Below are positions 22,107 to 35,008 of a stretch of 64,000 nucleotides of DNA, in pieces (position 1 is the stretch's first letter; every line of letters begins with the position of its first letter). Source of the stretch: Buddleja alternifolia. Its lineage: Eukaryota > Streptophyta > Magnoliopsida > Lamiales > Scrophulariaceae. The stretch covers positions 36,194,980 through 36,258,979 of the forward strand of contig CM033392.1 of assembly GCA_019426215.1 (NCBI GenBank), written 5' to 3'. A model generated the notes under the pieces. That model saw only the letters and a list, made by a program, of their open reading frames with translations. It was not told the DNA's origin and searched no databases. A program made the translations under genes and the position numbers.

Positions 22107-25058
22107 ATGATGTCAAGACTTGTAACTCTTTTATAATTTTTAAGAGTTAAAAAAGAAAAGGCCCAAAGGAATATAAGTCAGCGTTTGAAAGGTTAGTAAT
22201 GTTAGTTAAAGTTAGGTTGGCTTCAACAAGTTGTTTCAGCAATAAATCATTCATATATATTGAAATGAAGCATACATGATTTATACTGAAAAGAATAAGA
22301 GAGAAATAAAATACGCAAAAACATTTATTTCTTCTGTCGCTTTGCTCTTTCTTCGCCTTGAAGAACTTCTAACGCTAGTTCTTTTAAGAGTCGATCAATG
22401 TCGATCATAGTTGTATGCTGGACTTCATCATAGTCATGCCTGCGGAGTCTGGCGCTTTCATTTAGCTCTAACAACCTTTCCGTCCAATCCTTGGTGGAAT
22501 GCCAAGTTCTCGAATCAGATCATATATATATCTCTTTGACGGTCATTTGACGGTCTCCAATTTACAGGTCGTTGTAGCGGTCCGGCATAAGCATGAAATC
22601 CCATACTCTCTAAGAAGTCGGGGTCCAACTGGGGAAGAGCGTATTTTCCGAGATAATACCTTGGTTTTCGTTTCTTGGATAGCATTCTCTTAATGCTTAC
22701 CAGTTCATCGAACATCGAACGCCAATGTTTATTATCCGTCTTGGAAATCGCTTTGGTCTTTTCTTTACTTTCCCCTTCTTGACTTCATCAAGGGACAATT
22801 TTAGATCAGCGACATCGCGGCGCAAAAGTCTAACTTCTTCGACTAGAAGAGCAATCTGTTGGGCGACACTCTGAGCGACGGCATCGGATGAAGCGTGTCT
22901 GTCCGCATCAGCCGAAGCGCTCTGAGCAAGGTGACGATTGAATTCAGAGGAGAGCTCAGCGATAAGAGGGGACATGCTTTCCATGATAGCAATGGTGCTG
23001 TAATTTGAAGCGTTGGCAATGTCACGGCTTCGCGTATCAGACATTAAGCGAGTCTGTCTGTCAGCGGCTTCAGAAAGCTTGGAGCAGGAACCTTCGATGT
23101 GGTGAAGCGAGTTCCGTACAGCCTTTCTGAAATCTCGGGCCTCTAAATCACTGTCTGAATCTGAATCCGAAGAAGGACGCTCTGGGGACGGGAGAAGTCC
23201 GTAAGAACTTGAAACTGCAGCCTTGCCTTTGGTTTTATCTCTTAGGAGAGGTTCTACAGGCGCTTGAGCAATTTCAGCGTGCACTTCTTCAATTGCGTGA
23301 TCCAAGGTAGAATCAGCAATCGCTGGGGGCTCGACTACTGGGGCGCTAGAAGAATCTGGCAAGGAAGCCTCAGGAAGATGAGCGACTTCCGCAGTAGGAG
23401 CAGAATCTTCTTCCAGAATTTGGATTGAGGGAGGAGAAGGTTCTCTAATGCCAATAACCCAGAGGGGGCCAAGGGCTTCCATCACATGCCGGGGACTGAT
23501 CAGGCTAGATTGCGGGATAAAGAATATAGCGTCTTCGCGCTCGTCAGTACTTAGTGCAAGTTGCACACCTTCTGGTAAAGCAATCCCTGATGTATATTTG
23601 TTGAAAAAGTCCAAAATCAACGGCATGAACGCTTGAGCTGCTTCTTGGTCCACTGGCCTAATCAGCGAGATCATCTTGGCCACTTGAATATTCTGTTCAC
23701 TGAAGAGCACAGGGTGGAGAGTATATCCTCGGAAATCGTTTAACCCTGAATAGTGATTGAAAACTATCACTGCTCTCATATCTCGGTGGAACTCAGCAAA
23801 CTCAGCGTGTTCTGTTGAAGTGTCAACACGAATCTGACTCTGGCCTTGAAGAACTGGTTGTTTACTTGACGAAGCGTCTTCGTTGAGGTCAGGGAAGATT
23901 CGTTGAACAAAGTCTGCACGAGGATGCAAAACGTAGCGTCCGCCCTGGCTGAATAAGGCGAGCTGCTGGCGAATGTAGCTTTCGATTGGCTGTCTGTATC
24001 GTGGCAAAGTGCTAACATTCCCGGCAATTATCTGACGCTGTTGAAGCAAAAAGGTGGCAAATCCTCGGCGTCTGTATTCTATTCCAAAATTAAACAGGAA
24101 TGGATATTTGACGAGTTCATCAAGGGTGTAGAAGTGAAGAACGAACTCTTCAGCCCATTTGGCTGTATCCATCATCCATCGTTTTCCAAGTTTGTTCGCT
24201 TTGTTTTGCTCTTTTCTAGCTGCTAAGAATTTCTCGAAGCGTTCCGTTTCATCATCATAGTCTTCAGCCCATAATCTGGCAAGATATTCACGAGCCTCAT
24301 CTTCAATCCACGAGTTGACCGGATTTGGGCGCTCCGCAACAAGCGAGCCTTTGCCTTTCCAGAGTTTGAGTGGATTAGGAGAGAGAGCGTTCTGGGGAGA
24401 CTTGACAACGGAGGGGAGAGCAGAATATCCTATCTTATTGAGATCTTCCTCATCAGGATTTTTGTTCCAATCACCCATGTGTGGGTTCTTGAAAACAATC
24501 TTGCTTGGGCGCAGAGGATAAAAGGACTCGTCCGAGCGACCAGTTAGAGTGAATCGCTGTTGATCAAGGTCAGCTCTATTGAACACTGGACGACGAATGT
24601 ACTCAAGGCGAGATTGAAGTCGCTCTAAGTCATATAGTCCTAGATCTGCAATACGCTCGAAAAACTCAAATTTCTTAGTGTTGGACATATCGGGCCGATG
24701 GAGAGTGGTTTGAAAGTTTATTTCCAACTCGGCAAGCATTTGAGCGTCACGTTCTCTGGCGGCATAATAAATTCGACGTCTGGATGATATCCGTGCGGGA
24801 AGAAATCAATGACACGAGGAGGAGGTCTGGTTGGCGTAGGAACAAGGGCAATAGCTTCTGTTGGAATGGGGGCCACTTCTATCAAGCGCTCAGCGTTGAA
24901 AGTTGCTTCACTCGCTGATGAGCTTTCAGCGTCAGGAAGAACTTGGAATGCTTCTTTAGCAATATTCACAAAAGTTGCCATGTCCACGTCTAGTTCAAAT
25001 GGAATCTCCGAGAGAGGAGGGGCTTCAGCGATTGGTTCATCATGAGCTCCGTCATGAG

Positions 25059-25140
25059 CTGAAACATGTAAGCGATTGAGAAAAGCAAGCAAAAATTCCT
25101 ACTGAGTAGAAATTTACAAAGAAAATACTACATCGCTTAC
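25059..25140 (-). other. Intron 2 of env-like gene, copy B
   Basis: An 82-nt GT-AG intron (GTAAGC ... TGTTTCAG). Removing it keeps exon 3 in frame with exon 2. Confidence 0.68.
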
Positions 25141-25320
25141 CCTGAGGACTATCATCGACTGTCTTAGTCGCTTGATCAGTTTCTTGGACAAGTTCCTCAG
25201 GCTCCTGAACTTCTTCTTCGGGTTCTAAATCGATAAAAGAAGTTATTGGTTCAGCACGAATAGGGATATTTAGTTCTTCAAGCGTGTTGAGAACATAATG
25301 AATATCTGCTTCACTTGGTG

Positions 25321-25408
25321 CTGAGAGAATTTTTTGTTTTATCCTAGCGTTAGAGACTTAGGAAACTAACGAGGAAAGGATAGACTAATTTGCTTAGCAA
25401 ATACTTAC
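25321..25408 (-). other. Intron 1 of env-like gene, copy B
   Basis: An 88-nt GT-AG intron (GTAAGT ... CTCTCAG), one base shorter than in copy A (a T run). It contains an in-frame TAA. Confidence 0.68.
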
Positions 25409-26612
25409 CCTGAACATTGGGAAGCCTTTCAGATGGAGAAACGGCTTGAGGATCTGAGCTGATTTCGGGAACAGCGTCAGAGACGGAAGCACTCGCTGAC
25501 TCTCTAAGCGCTGGATTTGTGGGAGCGCTAGAAGATACTGCGGGAGTGGGAGTAAGATACTTCTTCTTCCACTGCTGTCTCTTCTTCCTCAGGAACGAAA
25601 AAGAAAAACGCTGGAGGAGGAGAAGGAGACTTAGGCGAGGGAGAAGGAGAAGGGATCTTTTGTTTCTTTTTGGGTTCCGGCTTCTTCTTCTTCAGTTCAG
25701 GCTTTTGCTTCTTTGCGGGCTTGGATGTCTCAGCGACTTTGAGAATGATCTTTCTCTTAGGTCGCTTGACCACCACTTCTTCTGATGATGATGATGAAGA
25801 AGACGCTTGATCTTCATCATCACTGCGAACAACACGCTGATCTTTTGGAACCGCTGCTCCGCCAGGTTTCCGCGGGTTAAGAAGCTCGCTTATCATTTTC
25901 TTGCCATAAAACTTGGTTGCTGGGATCTTTTTCCCAGATGCTTGCGTATATCCGCTAGAGCAGAGAATACGACTTAGCAAAATCCCGTAAGGCTTGGGAT
26001 TAACAGACTTAGCCATCGCTGCTTTGAAGCGATTGAACACGTAAAGAGACCAGTTAACTTTTAACTTGGTCAGGATGGCAACCATCATCTTGTATTGAAT
26101 GTTAGTGACTTTATCGAACGTCCCTTTTCTGCATTCAATAATCTTTGAACATATGTCAGCGAGGATGACATATTCGCCTTTCATATCGTTCTTCTTGAAG
26201 TTGGGCTCGTAGGCGTTGTGAACATCTTCTTTCTTTATCACGTCCCAAACTTTGGTAGCATCGCCGAGATTTACACGTTCTACCTCAATGCCAGTATTAG
26301 GCAGAACAAGTAATGAAGAAACCAGAGAAGGAGTGAGGACAAAGGTCTCTTTTGCAGAGGGGAAGACGCAGGATATGGAGTTTCCGTCTTCAGAAATTTG
26401 ACCATTGGAGAAAAAGTGGAGAGATTCTTCTTCAAAGTAGTTGAAAGTAGTAGTAAGCATGTCTTTCAAACCAGATTCTTGAACGAGTGGAAGAATCGTT
26501 CGAAGAGGGAAGTTCTGGTTATCAAAAAGATAGTCCCAGTTAACCAAAAATCCGGCGTTAACTGTAACTGGTTTAGTTGCTGTCTTGGAAGATTTTGAAA
26601 TTTGGGTGCCAT

Positions 26613-27328
26613 TGCTGAAAGTTGAAGCTTTTGAAGAAAATAGAGGGTTTTTGCCTTTGGAGAGAAAAAGCTTTTACAGTAGGAAAGATTGGAAGTGATA
26701 AAGGTTTTCTGTAAAAGTCTTGGTGAGTTTAAATAGAAGGTGAAAGTAACTCCTCAATTGACAGATGAATGACACGTGTTCAGAGGTTAATGACAAAAGG
26801 AATCTGAACCGTGTACATTTAATTTCGGATGTCAAAAAGTGTGGTAAAGTAGGGTACTATAACATTTTTCGGATCCGCAGTTAATTTGAAACAGTTCGAT
26901 TTGATAGGCACGTGTGGGTAGTTGTCAAATCTGATCTTTTGGACTTATCCACACGTTATCTTTAGCGATGAAAACTATGCATGAATTTTTTTTTTAAATC
27001 GAGTTACTTAGCGTTAAAGTGGGAATCCTTTCAACGCTGAAGTCTTTTCATAAAATATTTCAATAAATGAATCAATCGCTTGGATTTATGAGAGACAACA
27101 TTATTAGAGATTGATTTTGTCATGCATAAAAGATAAGAGCTAGTGATCAATGCTTAAGATTTTGAAAGTCATTTTTGATCACAGTCGCTTGATACATTGA
27201 AGTAAGTACAATTTTAGAGTTCCCCCTAAAGTTGATGACTCATTTCAAATTTTGATAAACGCTTTAGACATAAACATAAAGTGGATTCCCCTTAAATTAT
27301 ATGTCTATTAAATATGATGCTTTATGAT
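26613..27328 (-). other. Pol/env-like spacer, copy B
   Basis: About 716 bp, non-coding, nearly identical to 13229-13948, with the same internal PPT-like tracts near 27220-27230 and 27285-27295. Confidence 0.6.
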
Positions 27329-30300
27329 TTAAGCGTTTAAATCGATCATACCTAATTCACTTCTCAAAGTGAGAAAGCGTTGTTCGTTGAGCGCTTTTGT
27401 GAAGATATGTGCCAGTTGTTTGTCAGTTCCAATGAAGTGCATGGAGATATCTTTCTTTTGAACATGGTCACGCAAGAAATGGTATCTAATGTCAATGTGT
27501 TTGGTTCTAGAATGAAGAACAGGATTTTGGGTCATAGCTAAAGCACTTTGGTTATCACAATGGATTGGGGTAGGACCTAGGATTATTCCATAATCTCTAA
27601 GTTGTTGCCTCATCCAAAGGATTTGTGCACAACAGCTTCCAGCGGCTACATATTCTGCCTCAGCGGTAGAAGTCGCTATGGATTGTTGTTTCTTACTATG
27701 CCACGAAACTAGTCTATTACCTAGAAATTGACATGTACCACTAGAACTTTTTCTATCTATTTTGCATCCTGCAAAATCTGCATCTGAATAACCAATTAGT
27801 TCAAAAGAAGAATCCTGTGGATACCATAAGCCCACATTTTGTGTGCCTTTTAGGTACTTAAGGATCTTCTTGGTAGCAATTAAATGTGATTCTCTAGGAT
27901 CAGATTGAAAACGTGCACACATGCATACCGAAAACATAATATCAGGTCTACTAGCGGTAAGATAAAGAAGTGATCCAATAATACCCCTATAGTTAGTGAT
28001 ATCAATTTTCTTCCCACTTTCATCTTTATCTAACTTAAGCGTCTGGCTCATTGGAATTTTTGAAGATGATGCATTTTCCATACCAAATTTCTTAATCATA
28101 TCTCTAGTATATTTAGCTTGGTTTATAAATATTCCATTAGGGAGTTGCTTAACTTGTAATCCTAAGAAGAAAGTTAATTCACCCATCATGCTCATTTCAA
28201 ATTGATCTTGCATCATTTTCGAAAATTTCTCACACAGTCGCTTATTAGTAGAACCAAATATAATATCATCAACATAGATTTGGACTAAGAGAATATCTTT
28301 ATTATGGGTAATTTTAAATAACGTTGTGTCAACGCTGCCTTTTGAAAAACCTTTACCTATAAGGAAGATAGAGAGAGTGTCATACCATGCTCTTGGTGCT
28401 TGTTTAAGGCCATAGAGTGCCTTATCCAGTTTGTAAACCATACTTTTGCCATGGTTGTTGATGAGTCCTGGTGGTTGCTCCACATAGACTTCTTCTTGGA
28501 GTTTACCATTCAAGAATGCACTCTTCACGTCCATTTGGTATACTGTGAACTTGTTGAATGCGGCAAACGCTAGGAACATCCTAATTGCTTCAAGGCGGGC
28601 TGCTGGGGCATACGTTTCATCAAAGTCAATACCTTCTTCTTGACAATAACCCTGAGCGACTAATCTAGCTTTGTTTCTTATAACAATGCCATCTTCATCC
28701 ATTTTGTTCCTAAAAACCCATCTCGTTCCAATAACTCCTTGGTGAGTTGGTCTTGGTACTAGCGTCCAAACCTTGCTTCTTTCAAATTGGTTAAGCTCTT
28801 CTTGCATTGCTTCTACCCAACTTGAATCATTAAGCGCTTCATCCACTTTCTTTGGTTCCATTTGAGATAGGAAACTTGCGAACATGGCCTCATTAAATGT
28901 AGTGGACCTAGTTCTAACAGGTGCTTCAATATCTCCAATTACAAGCTCTGGTGGATGATCTCTAAGCCATTTACGGTCTGGTTGGAATGGGTTAAGAGAC
29001 TCTTGGTTGTTAATCGCTTGATTCTCATTTGTCTCTTGCGTAGACGCTGCATCATTCACAGTTCCAATCTGCTCTTGATAATCATTCTCTTCATGATCAT
29101 CAGCGATTCTGACATTATTATTTTTGTTAACCTCACGAGTATCCTTGGAAGGAAGTACATGAATCCCATCATCCTCGTCATCACTATCATCACTAAGGTT
29201 GATTTGCGATGCTTGTTGGGAGAGATCTTCAATTCCTACATCATCAGGAATAACCTTACTCGGTTCTTGGTTAGCATCATCAAACACAACATGAATGGAT
29301 TCTTCAACCTTCGATTTGATCTTATTTAAGATGCGAAAACTCTTTCCATTCTTGGCATAGCCTAGAAAGATTCCCTCATCTGCTTTAGGATCAAATGTCT
29401 TTAGGCTGTGAGATCCATTGTTATGAATGAAACATTTAGAACCAAATACATGAAAGTATGAAACCTTACGCTTACGTCCCTTCCACAACTCATATGGAGT
29501 CTTCTCATGTTGCTTGTTAATCATACACCGGTTCTGAGTGTAGCAAGCGGTGTTGATGGCTTCGGCCCAAAACCTTTGAGGCAGCTTGGACTCTGCTAAC
29601 ATCGTCCTTGCGGCCTCTTTAAGCGTTCTGTTCCGTCGCTCAGCAACTCCATTCTGTTGAGGTGTTCTAGGAGCAGAATACTCATGAAGTATTCCTAAAT
29701 CTATACAAAACTTCTCAACAACTTGGTTAGTAAATTCAGTTCCTCTATCGCTTCTAATTCTTGTCACTTTTAGATCTTTTGAATTTTGCAATTGACGAAT
29801 TAGCGCTGTGAGCTTGACACTGGTTTCATCTTTGGTTGCTAGAAATTCTACCCATGTATAGCGAGAGAAATCATCAACTATTACTAGCGAGTACTTTTTA
29901 CCACTAACACTAATGATTTGAATAGGTCCAAATAAATCTAAATGCAATAGTTCAAGAACTCTAGAAGTAGATAGACATGGTTTCTTTTTAAAGATGACTT
30001 AACTTGTTTACCCATTTGACATGCATCACATAAGCGATTCTTTTGAAAGGAACCTTTAGGTAATCCCTCTACAAGATTTAGCGATATTAACTGAGAGATT
30101 GCCTTGAAATTGAGGTGATTCATTTTTCTATGCCATAACCAACCCAATTCATTTTGACTTTTAGCAACAAAGCACGTGGAGTTGTTATCAACTGTAGAAT
30201 CCCAATCTACTAAATACACATTGTTTGTTATTTTTCCTCTTAATTTAGTAGACTTAGTCTTAGCGTCGTTAACATAGCAGAAGTCGCTTGAAAATTTTAC

Positions 30301-30567
30301 TTCAAAGCCTTTATCACAAAATTGACTAATGCTTAACAGGTTATGCTTAAGACCCTCAACATAATAAACATCACTAATCATGATGTTCCCCCTATGCATG
30401 ATACCTATACCTTTTGTTTTACCTTTTGAGTTATCACCGAATATAACTTGAGGACCGTTGGTAGCTTGATAGTAGAATAGAAGATTCTTGGAACCAGTCA
30501 TGTGTCTTGACGATCCACTATCAAAGTACCAAACTGAAGTATCGGTGCTGGCTCTAGGTACCTGCAT
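27329..30567 (-). pseudogene. pol: Ty1/copia pol polyprotein with one frameshift (S copy B)
   Basis: Same protein as 13949-17188. The ATG is at 30567 and the C-terminus (MIDLNA) at 27329. One missing T in a T run near 29985 splits it into 30567-29938 (protease and HHCC zinc site) and 29947-27329 (integrase core, RT with YVDD, RNase H). Otherwise it differs by few residues, for example a Phe-to-Leu change in the RT motif QPPGF. The single homopolymer indel could be a sequencing error. Confidence 0.93.
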
Positions 30568-30580
30568 TTAAAGGACAATT

Positions 30581-32805
30581 CTAATTCTTCTTAGGTACCC
30601 ATGTTGTTTTGGGTCCTTCAGCGTTAGTAACCTTGGTTTGAATTAGAACTTTAGGAACCCATATTTGCCTGGTCTTCATTGTAGGAATACTGGCCTTCTT
30701 GGGTTTCACATTGTGTTGTGTGTGCTTTTTGTTCACCTTGTGCTGTGTGTGCTTTTTGGGTGTGTAATAATATCCTCGATTATAATAATAGTCATAATCA
30801 TCATAGTATTGATGATATGATTTTGACTGTCTTGGATATTGACGCTGGTAAGTCCTTGGCGCTGGCTTGGGTTGCACTTTTGGTGTTTGACGCTTAGCGC
30901 TTGATTCACAGTGATTAGACTTGTCCTTGACTTTTTGAGCGTTTGGATGAGTTTGTCTTTGTGAATCATTTGCCTTAGCCTTACCCTTGCCTGAGTCAGC
31001 TTTGGCTTTCTCATTTGGCCTCGTACCATTGTCGCTAGGTTCACTTAGCGTTTGACTCTGTGAACTTTTCTCAACAAAGATAACACCCTTTCCTTTGTTG
31101 TTTGCCATAGCATTAGATTTATTTGGTTGTTTACCGAATTTATTGCATCCTAAACCGGACTTTCACCAAATAATCTAGTTACCTTAGTTACATTATCCAA
31201 CTTTCTAGAAGCTTTTGATAATGATGAGATAAGCTGCTCTGATTTAGCAAGTTTAGCGATCAAATCAGCTTCTCTTTTGACTATTATATCAAGATCGCTT
31301 TTTAACTGAATAACTTCACTCTCAAGTGATTTGTTCTTCTCAATGCACTGTTTCTGAACTTGCAACTCGGCTTTGAGTGTAACTTTATCACTTTTGAGCG
31401 ACGAAATAATAGCGAGATCGTTTTGATATATTTTGGCGGCCTCTTGACAATCTTTATAATATTCTTTAACTTTGTCAAGTAATTCATCATAAGAGAGAGG
31501 ATGATATAATTCATTGGTTACCTCTGGTAGCGAGTCGTCAGACGCTTCATCATCTCTTGCCATGAGACAAATCAATGTTGAGTCGCTTGAAGGCTCATCA
31601 TCACTACTTTCGTCTGATGATTCCAAATCCTCTTCAGGTGCGGAGAATGGTTCAGATTCCGCTAGCAGACCTTGTTGGCGAAGGTTGCTCCTGAATTGGT
31701 TTCTATCCGCATAGTCTTGCCTTGAGGGCTTTGACACATTTGGATAAGGGCAATTTACCTGGTAGTGCCCTGGTTTCCTGCAATTATAACACAAATTAGT
31801 TTTCATTTTTTGTTCAGCAGTTAATCGCTTTGAGACTACTGGTGCTGAGAGATTCTGAGTGGGGGATGGAGGCGCTTGGTATGGAACTGGCGCTACTGGT
31901 TGAGGTGCAGAGTATACTGGCGCTTGATACTGAGGCGCTGGTGCTGGAGGAGGAGTTTGAAATGAATTCTGTCCAATAGGAGTTCTCTTCTCGTATCGTA
32001 GAAATTTCTTGAACTTCTTTACCAATAAGGCCATTTCCTTTTCTTCATTTGACTCAACCGGTTTGACCTCAATAACCGCTTTTCCCTTATTTTTGGTGGT
32101 AGCGATTAAAGCTCCTGATTCAATCGTTGAAGTCGATGTGTCGCTGACTTCACCTAATTCGAACTCAAATGCCTTTAACTCTAAAAAGACATGCTCTGGG
32201 GTAAGTGTCTCCAATGTTTGTGATTCTCTCATAGCAACAGTCTTAATTAAATACTTGCTTGGAAGACTTCTGAAAATCTTGTTGACCATTACCTTGTTGG
32301 TCAATTCCTTGTCTAATGACGCTAACTCGGTAATGAGCAAAGTAAACCTTGCGTCTAGTTGTTCTAGCGTCTCATTAGGCTGCATTTTGAAATGCTCGAA
32401 TCTTTGCATGGCTATGGAGAGCTTGTTCTCCTTCATTTGTGCTGAACCTTCACACACAATAGCCAATTTATCCCATATTTCTTTGGATGTCTTACATTGC
32501 TTTATCTTGTTGAACAATGCATCGTTATCTCCTAACGCTGAGTAAAGTGCACTTCGTCCAACATTATCTAGATTCGCTCTTTTTCGATCATCTGGCGTCC
32601 AGTCTAGTTTATTTTTCTCGACATATCCATCTGGAGTGGCTTCATCGGCTCCAGGTGCTCGAGTTCTCACTTGCATGATTTTGATGGGGCCATCTGTAAT
32701 AACATCACACATTTCATTATCACATGAGCATAAGTATGCGAATGCTCTAAGTTTCCACGAATCATAATTTGATTCTACCAACTTAGGCATTTTGTTAAAA
32801 GCCAT
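30581..32805 (-). pseudogene. gag: Sirevirus gag, one frameshift (S copy B)
   Basis: ATG 32805 (MAFNKMPKL) opens 551 codons to 31150. It contains the capsid region, a Pro/Gln/Ala-rich linker and a CCHC zinc knuckle (CYNCRKPGHYQVNC, residues ~338-352). An acidic ESSDESSDDE stretch and a predicted coiled coil follow. A missing T near 31160 shifts the frame; the remainder (31108-30581) continues to the same stop as copy A. Gag packages element RNA into particles. Nearly intact, and probably intact in the real genome if the missing T is an error. Confidence 0.9.
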
Positions 32806-32885
32806 AATGATATGTTTTGGTAAAAAGATTTAAAGCGATTTAAAGCAAGCAGTTACGCTCGGAAACGCTTAGGTTTCTACTTCAA

Positions 32886-32899
32886 CCGCTCTGATACCA
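32886..32899 (-). promoter_or_regulatory. tRNA primer-binding site of S copy B
   Basis: TGGTATCAGAGCGG on the minus strand, two bases inside the 5' LTR. Complementary to initiator Met-tRNA. Confidence 0.92.
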
Positions 32900-32901
32900 C
32901 T

Positions 32902-34223
32902 TGGTGGTCCCCAGTGGCATACGAAAGGGTCTAGAAGGGGGGGTTGAATAGACCCTGAAGTCTTTTTCGACTTCACAAAATTTTCGTATCACTTTAGAAA
33001 TTTGAACGCTTGGAAAAACTGAGCGCTTGGGTCAGACGCTTCAGAATATTTAACTTAGACTTAGTGATTTCAGCAGTATACCAAAGTAAGGCAACGCTTA
33101 GATCGCTTAATCAGGGTTAGCACAGCGGAAATAATGTTTAGCGTTCTTTTAGTTGAATTAGTCGCTTTGCAATTTTACTTGTCTATTTCAGAATAATATG
33201 AAGTGAATAATATAAGACAATAAAATAAATGACACAATAATTTGTAAGGCTCACTCAGAAATACTGCCTGAAAGGTTTCAACAACTTTTCTCACTCAGAT
33301 GAAAGGTTGAGGTTTATCACTAGGGTTTTGTTTGTTTTAAAGAAGATCAAACAACTTGGAATATCTCAGTTGGCGTTTGGATTTCTTCTTTGGAAGATAT
33401 TTGAGATATTTGTGACTGTCTGGAATGTAGATGGAAAGCTTGAAAGGTTTTGGCTATGAAATTTCTAAGCTTTTTCCGGAAAGAATGTGCGTGGGATTTT
33501 TGGCAATAATTTCTCGTATATTCTTGATGTTGTTCTCCTTTTTTTTATTTTCTGGATTAAGGTATTTATAGGCAATTTCTTAGGATCTGTCCGTTGGACA
33601 CATGTAGGAGCGTGCCTTTCACGTAGCGCGTGATTGTACCTAAAATCTGACTTTCCTGAAAATTCGTTGGAACCGATTGGACGGGAGCAGCTAAAACTTT
33701 GAAAGTTCTGACAGTCTGGTCAAAAGGAGGCTTGTCCACAAGTCACAGTAGCTTATCACATTTAATGCTCTTATCAGGCATTTAATGCAATTTGAATTTA
33801 TTTCCCGTTGGAAATAAATGCCCGTTGAATGATTGCATTTAAGTCCTTTATGACTTGAGGATTTATTTCAGGTGAATCTTCTATAAGTCGCTTGAGTATT
33901 TGAACGCTTGATTCATGAATCCTGAATTGCGGTCTCTTAGCGTTTGACAGGCGCTAAGAAGGAATCTTCATCTTCGGTTGACTTCAGACGCTGGTCTTCA
34001 ACTTCTTCTCAAATAGACTCACCTAGAATTCTATTATTGATTCAGTCGCTAAGACTTAGTCTAAAATCTATGAGGATAAAAATTACTTTCCTAAACAAAA
34101 TTACAAACTCTTTAAACGCTTTATACAATGATCTATGAAAGCATAAACTTACATTTTATTTGTGGTCTAACATTGAATCCTATCTTGTCATCATCAAAAC
34201 ATCTAACATGAAATTTCCTAACA
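32902..34223 (-). repeat. 5' LTR of S copy B (LTR E)
   Basis: 1322 bp, i.e. exactly 183 bp shorter than LTR B; the deletion is at ~33250 and leaves one CTCACT. It ends with TGTTAGGAAATTTC (minus strand) at 34223, then the target duplication AAACT. TATA box at 33563-33570. Confidence 0.95.
33563..33570 (-). promoter_or_regulatory. TATA box of LTR E (5' LTR promoter of S)
   Basis: TATAAATA on the minus strand. As the promoter in the 5' LTR it would drive the genomic RNA of S. The 183-bp deletion lies downstream of it, in the R/U5 part. Confidence 0.6.
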
Positions 34224-35008
34224 AAACTCGTTCTCAAGAAAAGCTTAGAAACTCCATAGCCAAAACCTTTCCAGCTTTTTACATACATTCCAGATAGTCA
34301 CAAATATCTCAAACATCTTCCAAAGAAGAAACCTAAATTCTTATTGAGATATTCCATGTTGTTTGATCTTTCCAGAAACAAACAAAACTTGTGTGACAAA
34401 ACCCTCAACCTTTCATCTGAGTGAGAGAGTTGTTGAACCCCTTACAGGCAGCATTTCTAGTGAGAGAAGTTTATAGAAGAACATCTTCATTGGTGCTAAA
34501 ATCTGTGTGATCAAGGAGCCCGAGATCATCTTTCACCTCTTTACTATCTTGTAGAAGATTCTGTGTGATTCTTTGATAATCAACTTAGTAAATTCCCTCC
34601 AAGTGAAAAAGGAGAAGAAGGATATAGATGGGATTCCATCACCCAGTGAACCTTACTATTTCTCGTGTTATTTACTATTATTATTGTCTTGCTTTATATC
34701 TTATTATTTATTCTGAAAAAGACAAACTAAACTGCCAAGCGACTATTTAACCAGAACGAACGCTAAAGTTTTAAACTTATTTTCGCTGTGCTAACGCTGA
34801 TTAAGCGATCTAAGCATTACCCTACTTTGGTAAACTGCTAAAATCACTAAATCTAAGTTATCTTTACTGAATCGCCAGACACAAGCGCTCAGCTTTCTAA
34901 GCGTTCTAATCTTTAAAAAGTGATACAAATTTTTGAAGTCGAAAAAGACTTCAGGATCTACTCAACCCCCCCTCCTTCTAGACCCTTTCGTATGACACTT
35001 TGACCACA
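34224..35008 (+). repeat. 3' LTR of element F, right part
   Basis: Resumes LTR F after the S insertion, beginning with the second AAACT. Ends near TGACCACA at 35008 after the conserved terminal block (GAAGTC/GACTTC hairpin near 34937-34952). No PBS follows, so this is a 3' LTR. It then abuts the mid-gene env-like remnant of element G. Confidence 0.9.

Larger units (their letters stand above)
22325..26612 (-). pseudogene. Sirevirus env-like gene, three exons (S copy B)
   Basis: Same gene as 8938-13228. Exon 1 is 26612-25409, exon 2 is 25320-25141 and exon 3 is 25058-22325, about 1370 codons in all. The 680-codon frame 22697-24739 is the best preserved part of exon 3: conserved middle region, SDSDSD linker and Leu heptads. 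Breaks: a 1-base loss just after the ATG (near 26604), the frame change at the end of exon 1 shared with copy A (near 25560), one near 24775, a lost C near 22775 and indels near 22490-22525. Splice sites are intact, and intron 2 has the better acceptor TTTCAG. No membrane segment or signal peptide is seen, so a true envelope role is doubtful. Confidence 0.8.
20591..34223 (-). mobile_element. Sirevirus element S, copy B (Ty1/copia)
   Basis: Complete structural element on the minus strand: 5' LTR 32902-34223, PBS, gag 30581-32805, pol 27329-30567, env-like 22325-26612, PPT, 3' LTR 20591-22091. It is almost identical to copy A, with a few substitutions and mostly homopolymer indels. Its right flank AAACT (34224-34228) matches the left flank of copy A, not its own left side, which is the gap. 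Confidence 0.93.

Noticed and set aside
20591..34223. Copy B as a second, independent insertion of the same element
   Set aside because: Shared 5'-LTR-only deletion and the single outer AAACT pair do not fit two transpositions. Unequal recombination remains possible but would normally leave three LTRs, not four.
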